A DNA stretch of 64,000 nt from Promicromonospora sukumoe 327MFSha3.1 (GTDB lineage: Bacteria; Actinomycetota; Actinomycetes; Actinomycetales; Cellulomonadaceae). Below, one piece after another: positions 59,165 to 64,000 of the stretch; positions within the stretch are counted from its first letter, which is position 1; the number at the start of each line of letters is the position of its first letter. The notes under the pieces were generated by a model. That model searched no databases. It saw only the letters and a program-made list of their open reading frames with translations, and had not been told where the DNA came from. Made by a program: the position numbers and the translations under genes. The stretch lies in the NCBI RefSeq assembly GCF_000385135.1, contig NZ_ARQM01000011.1:310001-374000 (forward strand), read 5' to 3'.

Positions 59165-60186
59165 GCGTCCTGCTGCGCCGCCGCGAGGCCGGAATCGCCC
59201 TCGCCCTCCTGGTCGTGATCGGCGTGACCACCGCGATCCAGCCCGGCTTCCTGCTCAGCTCCGGCGGGTTCCGCGACCTGCTGCTCACGCCCGCGATCCT
59301 CGTGGTGCTCGCCGTGGGGCAGGCGGTCGTGGTCATCACCCGCAACGTCGACCTCTCCGTGGGCTCCGTGCTGGGCCTGACCGCGTACCTCACCGGCCGC
59401 CTGTTCATCGAGGCGCCCGACCTGCCGATCGTCGTGGTGGCGCTCGTCGCCGTCGCGGCCGGGGCCGTGCTCGGGCTGGTCAACGGGTCGATCGTGGCGT
59501 TCGCCCGCGTGCCGGCGCTCGTCATCACGCTGGGCACGCTGTACGTCTACCGCGGCATCGCGCTGACCTGGGCCGGCAGCGACCGGATCGACGCCGGTGA
59601 CATGCCCCGGTCGTTCCTCGCGCTGGGCACCGAGCAGGTGCTGGGCATCCCCGTGCTGACGATCGTCGCCGCCGTCGTGCTGGCCGTCGTCGCCTACTAC
59701 ATGTACACCGCGCGCGGCGGCCGGCAGCTCTACGCGATCGGGTCCGACCCCGACGCCGCCGAGCTGCAGGGCCTGCCCGTGCGCCGCCGGCTGCTCGGGG
59801 CGTTCGCCCTGGGCGGCGCGCTCGCCGGGCTGGCCGGCGTCATGTTCGCCGCCCGGTACGGCACCGTGTCGTCCGGCGCCGGGCTCGGCATCGAGCTCCA
59901 GGTCGTGGGCGCCGTCGTGGTGGGCGGTGTCGCGATCTTCGGCGGCAGCGGCACCGTCGCGGGCGCCGCGCTCGGCGCGATGCTGCTGCTCACCATCAAC
60001 CGCGCACTGCCCGTGGTGGGCATCCCCGACTTCTGGCAGCGCGCCGTGGTCGGCGCGCTCATCATCGGCGCCATCGCGCTGGACCGCGTGCTCGCCCGAC
60101 GGCGCTCCCACCGCCTCGCGGCCGAACGCGACACCGACCAACCCGGCGAAGACGGACCGGCCGACCGCGAGGAGGCGAACCGATGA
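59161..60186 (+). CDS. ABC permease 1, CUT2 (RhaP/RhaQ-like)
   Basis: 341 residues, ~8-10 TM helices. VVVITRNVDLSVGSVLGLTAYLTG and VVGGVAIFGGSGTVAGAALGA are the CUT2 permease signatures (NVDLSVGS, GGVAIFGGSG). Charged C-terminal tail. ATGA overlap with the ATPase. Confidence 0.92.
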   Translation: MSVLLRRREAGIALALLVVIGVTTAIQPGFLLSSGGFRDLLLTPAILVVLAVGQAVVVITRNVDLSVGSVLGLTAYLTGRLFIEAPDLPIVVVALVAVAAGAVLGLVNGSIVAFARVPALVITLGTLYVYRGIALTWAGSDRIDAGDMPRSFLALGTEQVLGIPVLTIVAAVVLAVVAYYMYTARGGRQLYAIGSDPDAAELQGLPVRRRLLGAFALGGALAGLAGVMFAARYGTVSSGAGLGIELQVVGAVVVGGVAIFGGSGTVAGAALGAMLLLTINRALPVVGIPDFWQRAVVGALIIGAIALDRVLARRRSHRLAAERDTDQPGEDGPADREEANR

Positions 60187-61178
60187 GGACCCACGCCCGC
60201 CCCTGGTGGCAGCGCGCGCTGCTCACCCGCGAGATGCTGACCGTGCTGATCCTGGTCGCGGCCTGGATCATCGCCTCCGCGACCGTGCAGGGCTTCGACG
60301 GCCCGCTCACCATCACCTACCTGGTGCTCGACGTCGCCCCCGTGCTGCTCATCGCGCTGCCCATGACGCTGATCATCGCCACCGGCGAGATCGACCTGTC
60401 GGTCGCGTCCGTCGTGGGACTGTCCAGCGTCACCTTCGGCCTGCTGCACCAGGCCGGCGCCGACCTGTGGCTCGCGCTGCCCGCGTCCGTGCTGCTCGGC
60501 GCGGTGTGCGGCGCGCTCAACGGGGCGCTCGTCGCCTACGGCGGCCTCCCGTCGCTCGCGGTCACCATCGGCTCCCTCGCCCTCTACCGCGGCCTCGCCG
60601 TCGGACTGCTGGGCACCACCGCAGTGACCGACTTCCCCGAGTCCTGGACCGACGGCGCCACCGAGAAGCTGGGGGAGTCGCCCTGGCCGGCGATCACCCT
60701 CGGGCTGGTCCTGCTGATCGCCGTCTTCGCCGTGCTGCTGCACGCCACCCCGTTCGGTCGGAACGTGCTCGACATCGGCCGCAGCAGCGAGGCCGCCCGG
60801 TTCTCCGGCGTCGACGTCAAGCGCACCCTGCTCATCCTGTTCGTGCTGTCCGGGGCGGTCTCGGCGCTCGCGGGCGTCTACTACACGCTCCGCTACGGCA
60901 GCGCCCGCGGCGACAACGCGACCGGCCTGGAGCTGCAGGTCGTGGCGGCGGTGCTGCTGGGCGGGGTGTCGATCTTCGGCGGCCGCGGCGCCATCCACGG
61001 GGTGGTCGCGGGCGTGCTGCTGATCGGCGTGCTCGGCAGCGCCCTGCGGCTGGAGGGCGTCACCGTCAACGTCATCAACATCGTGATCGGCACGGCGCTC
61101 GTCGTGTCGGTGGTCGCCCCGCGCATCGCGGGGGGCCTCAGGGTCCGACGGCGCTCGTCCGCCGGGCACGGAAGCTAG
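60183..61178 (+). CDS. ABC permease 2, CUT2 (RhaP/RhaQ-like)
   Basis: 331 residues. MTLIIATGEIDLSVASVVGLSSV and LLGGVSIFGGRGAIHGVVAG match the same CUT2 motifs. ATGA overlap with permease 1. Two distinct permease genes is the arrangement of rhizobial rhamnose (RhaSTPQ) importers, supporting that substrate. Confidence 0.92.
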   Translation: MRTHARPWWQRALLTREMLTVLILVAAWIIASATVQGFDGPLTITYLVLDVAPVLLIALPMTLIIATGEIDLSVASVVGLSSVTFGLLHQAGADLWLALPASVLLGAVCGALNGALVAYGGLPSLAVTIGSLALYRGLAVGLLGTTAVTDFPESWTDGATEKLGESPWPAITLGLVLLIAVFAVLLHATPFGRNVLDIGRSSEAARFSGVDVKRTLLILFVLSGAVSALAGVYYTLRYGSARGDNATGLELQVVAAVLLGGVSIFGGRGAIHGVVAGVLLIGVLGSALRLEGVTVNVINIVIGTALVVSVVAPRIAGGLRVRRRSSAGHGS

Positions 61179-61189
61179 GGAGACGAACG

Positions 61190-62224
61190 ATGAAGCTCAC
61201 ATCTGTGCTCGCGGCCGGCACGGCCGCTGTGCTGGCGGTCGGGCTGGCCGCCTGCGGTTCCGGGGGCGACGGCGGGGACGGTGGTGACGGCGGCGCGAGC
61301 GGCGCGTCCGGCGACGTCACCATGACCATGCTGCCCAAGAACCTCGGCAACCCGTACTTCGAGGCGTCGACCGCCGGGGCCCAGGAGGCGGCCGGCGAGC
61401 TCGGCGCCACCGTCGAGGAGGTGGGGCCGGACACGGCGTCCCCCGACTCGCAGGTCCCGTTCATCAACACCGCCGCCCAGCAGGGCGTGAGCGCGCTGAT
61501 CGTCTCGGCCAACGACCCGACGGCGATCGGTGACGCGCTCGACGAGGCGAAGTCGGCGGGCACCAAGGTGGTCACCTTCGACTCCGACACCGAGCCCCAG
61601 TTCCGCGACCTGTTCGTGAACCAGGCCTCGGCCGAGGGCATCGCGGACAAGCAGCTCGAGCTCATCTCCGACCAGATCGGCGGCGAGGGTGAGATCGCCA
61701 TCCTGTCGGCGTCGGCCAACGCGACCAACCAGAACGCGTGGATCAAGCTGATGGAGGAGAAGCTGGCGTCCGACTACCCGGACATCGAGCTCGTGGAGAC
61801 CGCCTACGGTGACGACGACGACCAGACCTCGTTCGACAAGACCGCCGCGCTGCTGCAGTCGCACCCGGACCTGAAGGGGATCGTGTCGCCCACGACCGTC
61901 GGCATCGCGGCGGCCGCGCGGTACGTCTCGACGTCCGAGTACAAGGGCAAGGTCGCGATCACCGGCCTCGGCACGCCCAACCAGATGCGCGAGTACGTCG
62001 AGGACGGCACGGTCGAGGCGTTCGCGCTGTGGAACCCGAACGACCTGGGCTACCTGGCGACCGAGGCCGCCGCGGCCCTGGTGGCGGGCGACATCACGGG
62101 GGCGGAGGGCGACACCTTCGAGGCCGGCCGGCTCGGTGAGTACACCGTGGGTGCCGACGGCGTGGTCGTGCTCGGCGAGCCGTTCGTGTTCGACAAGAGC
62201 AACATCGACGACTTCGACTTCTGA
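61190..62224 (+). CDS. rhaS: Rhamnose-binding lipoprotein (RhaS-like)
   Basis: 344 residues. Lipobox GLAAC (Cys ~20), a GGDGGDGGDGG linker, then VTMTMLPKNLGNPYFEASTAGAQEAA, the family of LsrB/RhaS binding proteins. GVSALIVSANDPTAIGDAL and VTFDSDTE are cleft strands. It should hand L-rhamnose to the permeases just upstream. Followed by a 24-bp family C hairpin that probably ends the operon. Confidence 0.88.
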   Translation: MKLTSVLAAGTAAVLAVGLAACGSGGDGGDGGDGGASGASGDVTMTMLPKNLGNPYFEASTAGAQEAAGELGATVEEVGPDTASPDSQVPFINTAAQQGVSALIVSANDPTAIGDALDEAKSAGTKVVTFDSDTEPQFRDLFVNQASAEGIADKQLELISDQIGGEGEIAILSASANATNQNAWIKLMEEKLASDYPDIELVETAYGDDDDQTSFDKTAALLQSHPDLKGIVSPTTVGIAAAARYVSTSEYKGKVAITGLGTPNQMREYVEDGTVEAFALWNPNDLGYLATEAAAALVAGDITGAEGDTFEAGRLGEYTVGADGVVVLGEPFVFDKSNIDDFDF

Positions 62225-62256
62225 GTCCTGAGCTCCGGCGGTCGAGTCCTGAGCTC

Positions 62257-62310
62257 CCGGCGGTCGAGCTTGTCGAGACCTGGTGAGGTCTCGACAAGCT
62301 CGACCGCCGG
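62257..62310. repeat. Dispersed repeat family C, 24-bp perfect hairpin
   Basis: 62257-62280 pairs exactly with 62287-62310, loop TGGTGA. A truncated direct repeat of the left side (CTGAGCTCC GGCGGTCGAG) precedes it. Placed 33 bp after rhaS, probable terminator. Confidence 0.82.
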
Positions 62311-62397
62311 AACCCAGGTCGCGACCCATGGTTCGTATCGGAAGATCACCCGCTCCTCCCGGGTGAAAGGCCGCGGCAACCGGGTCGTTCACCACTA

Positions 62398-62456
62398 GCG
62401 TCAGCCTGTTCTTCGCGTCGGCCCCCTTGCGGCCGACGCGTTCTGACGCGAGGAGG
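62398..62456 (+). promoter_or_regulatory. Structured 5' leader of the amidase gene
   Basis: Nested stems: GCGTCAG (62398-62404) with CTGACGC (62443-62449), enclosing GCGTCGGCC (62415-62423) with GGCCGACGC (62431-62439). The outer stem ends right before the Shine-Dalgarno AGGAGG (62451-62456). Upstream, CACCCG/CGGGTG and a conserved-looking GCGGCAACCGGGT follow at 62347-62385. It may control translation; it does not match a riboswitch class that I can name. Confidence 0.45.
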
Positions 62457-62462
62457 ACATCA

Positions 62463-64000
62463 GTGGCTCGGCACGTGGCGGCACCCGCATCGCGGTCGAA
62501 GCAGGACTCCCGGGACGGTGCGGGCAGGCCGACGCTCGCGAGCACCGTCGTGGGGCGCACGATCATCCTGGGCGTGGCGCCGGCGATGGTGCTCGGCGGC
62601 GCGCTCGCCCCGGCGGCGACGGCGCTGACGACGCAGCCGTCCCTGGAGCCCGAGGGCATCGCGGCGTCCGCCGACTCCGCCCTGCCCGACGTCGGCACGA
62701 CGGAGGCGCAGGTCGAGACCGTCGAGGTGTCCGCGGCCCCGGTCGAGCAGGCTGCCGTGGTCGACGACGTCACCGGCACGGACCCGGAGCAGGCGACAGA
62801 GACCGCCACGGCCGCCGACGGCGCCGTCGTGCTCGACACCGCCGACGCCGACGGCCGGATCGCCGGCGCCATCGAGGTGCCGGAGGGGTTCCAGACGGTC
62901 GGGCTGTCGTGGCCGGCCGAGATCGACCAGGCCGTGCCCGAGATGCAGGTGCGCACCCGCGCCGCCGACGGGACCTGGAGCGGGTGGAGCCACCTGGAGA
63001 AGTCCACGGACGACGCCGACGGCGGCTCCGCGGTCGTGACCTCCGCGCCGGTGTACGTGGGCGAGGCGGACGCGGTCCAGCTCGCCACGGTGGACGAGGC
63101 CGCCGAGTTCCCGGCCGGCGTGGAGCTCAGCCTGGTCTCGTCGGCCCAGGTCACCACGGCCGCGGCGACGACGTCCGGCGCGGTGGCGCCGTCGGCCGCG
63201 ACGAACGGGCCCACGATCATCACGCGCGAGGAGTGGGGCGCCGCGCCACGCTGCCTGGAGCCGGGCACCGGACCCACCTGGTTCCCCGCGGGGGGCGGCC
63301 TCAAGGCCGCCGCCGTGCACCACACGGTGAACCCCAACGACTACACGACCGTGGCCGAGGCCATGCAGGCCATCCGCAACGACCAGGCGTACCACCAGCA
63401 GACGCACGGCTGGTGCGACATCGGCTACAACTTCCTGGTCGACAAGTGGGGCAACATCTACGAGGGCGCCGACGGCAGCATCGAGGAGCCGATCATCGGC
63501 GCCCACACCGGCGGCTTCAACACCGGCACGGTCGGCGTCGCGATGGTGGGCACCTACACGAGCGCGGAGGGCGTGAAGCCCTCGGCCGCCCAGCAGGACG
63601 GCGTGGCCAGGATCATCGGGAGCCGGCTCGCGAAGTACGGCGTGAACCCGGACGAGAAGACGGTCCTCACCGCCGCCGGCCACACCGACGGCGGGCGGTA
63701 CGACGCGGGCGACAAGGTGACGCTGCAGCGGGTCTTCGGCCACCGCGACACCCACCAGACCGAGTGCCCGGGCGCGCTCGCCTACCCGCTGCTCGCGGGG
63801 ATCCAGGACCAGGCGGCCGTGTACGCGAAGCAGTACGCCCCGCAGGACCCCGTCGCGGAGGAGTACACGAACCTGGTCCAGGCCGTGTACAAGGACAGCG
63901 TCGGCAGCGAGGCGACCGCCGCGCAGATCGCGTCCTGGGAGTACAAGGTCTCGGTCAGCGGCGGGGGCGTGCTCGCCGAGGCCATGGAGAAGTCCGACTC
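62463..64000 (+). CDS. Secreted N-acetylmuramoyl-L-alanine amidase / PGRP protein (3' truncated)
   Basis: At least 512 residues; runs off the window. GTG 62463 follows AGGAGG. A Sec signal (IILGVAPAMVLGGALAPAATA) leads to a ~190-residue region with a WSGWSHLEKS carbohydrate/surface-type motif. The PGRP/amidase_2 domain (from ~255) has TIITREEWGAAPRC, zinc ligand His in AVHHTV, Tyr in YNFLVDKWGNIYEG, and GHRDT...TECPG with the second His and Cys. The visible C-terminus (YTNLVQAVYKDSVGSEATAAQI) resembles a DUF4214 repeat. It cleaves the amide bond of peptidoglycan stems or binds them at the cell surface. Confidence 0.88.
   Translation, partial: MARHVAAPASRSKQDSRDGAGRPTLASTVVGRTIILGVAPAMVLGGALAPAATALTTQPSLEPEGIAASADSALPDVGTTEAQVETVEVSAAPVEQAAVVDDVTGTDPEQATETATAADGAVVLDTADADGRIAGAIEVPEGFQTVGLSWPAEIDQAVPEMQVRTRAADGTWSGWSHLEKSTDDADGGSAVVTSAPVYVGEADAVQLATVDEAAEFPAGVELSLVSSAQVTTAAATTSGAVAPSAATNGPTIITREEWGAAPRCLEPGTGPTWFPAGGGLKAAAVHHTVNPNDYTTVAEAMQAIRNDQAYHQQTHGWCDIGYNFLVDKWGNIYEGADGSIEEPIIGAHTGGFNTGTVGVAMVGTYTSAEGVKPSAAQQDGVARIIGSRLAKYGVNPDEKTVLTAAGHTDGGRYDAGDKVTLQRVFGHRDTHQTECPGALAYPLLAGIQDQAAVYAKQYAPQDPVAEEYTNLVQAVYKDSVGSEATAAQIASWEYKVSVSGGGVLAEAMEKSD

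Noticed and set aside
62340-62460. c-di-AMP (ydaO-type) riboswitch upstream of the amidase
   Set aside because: The conserved core motifs of that class are not visible; kept only as an unnamed structured leader.
1-64000. Insertion sequences, prophage or conjugative genes
   Set aside because: No transposase, integrase, relaxase or phage structural protein was recognised in any plausible coding frame.

Overview
The window reads as chromosome of a high-GC actinobacterium that lives on plant cell-wall polysaccharides, most like the Cellulosimicrobium/Promicromonospora/Isoptericola group. This rests on very high GC, ATGA/GTGA-coupled operons, a ClpC with actinobacterial layout, several LacI-controlled sugar operons and xylan/pectin glycosidases. 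The placement is inference from gene content only.

Region 1 (1-18.4 kb) is mostly housekeeping. It starts with a truncated alpha/beta-hydrolase and a tRNA-Thr(CGT). A ~2.1 kb mini-island carrying an AbiEi/AbiEii-type toxin-antitoxin pair follows, bounded on the right by a degenerate copy of the tRNA 3' half plus its terminator. Then come an MFS exporter and Xaa-Pro peptidase, a DoxX protein, an SDR/TetR divergent pair with two operators, a DUF2809 protein with zapE, divergently def (peptide deformylase), two envelope/hypothetical genes and clpC. An IclR regulator faces the 2-keto-3-deoxygluconate (KDG) operon eda-kdgK.

Region 2 (18.4-28.9 kb) is a xylo-oligosaccharide/aldouronate-type locus: epimerase, LacI, LplB/LplC permeases and lipoprotein, GH39, GH42 and a DUF624 (YesL-like) protein. 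Region 3 (28.9-33.5 kb) holds small unrelated genes: two membrane proteins (one YnfA), a GNAT, a Doc-type toxin with a 48-residue partner, a serine hydrolase and a PNPOx-like protein.

Region 4 (33.5-45.6 kb) is the glucuronate locus: GH67 alpha-glucuronidase, uxaC, LacI, a four-gene polyamine/Fe-type ABC importer, uxuB and a Gfo/Idh/MocA oxidoreductase. With eda-kdgK, everything from glucuronoxylan side chains to pyruvate plus GAP is present except mannonate dehydratase (uxuA), which I do not see. Region 5 (45.6-62.2 kb) serves rhamnogalacturonan and rhamnose: a CUT1 importer, a DUF624 protein, PL11 lyase, a secreted serine hydrolase, LacI, rhamnose mutarotase, an APC permease and a RhaS/T/P/Q-type importer. 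Rhamnose isomerase, kinase and aldolase are absent. The window ends inside a secreted PGRP amidase.

The most striking non-coding feature is a set of very long, near-perfect hairpins between transcription units. At least three fall into multi-copy families that share arm sequence at distant sites, and one family also lies in frame inside protein-coding genes. A 646-bp gene-free stretch at 45.6-46.2 kb contains three hairpins with the same outer arms.
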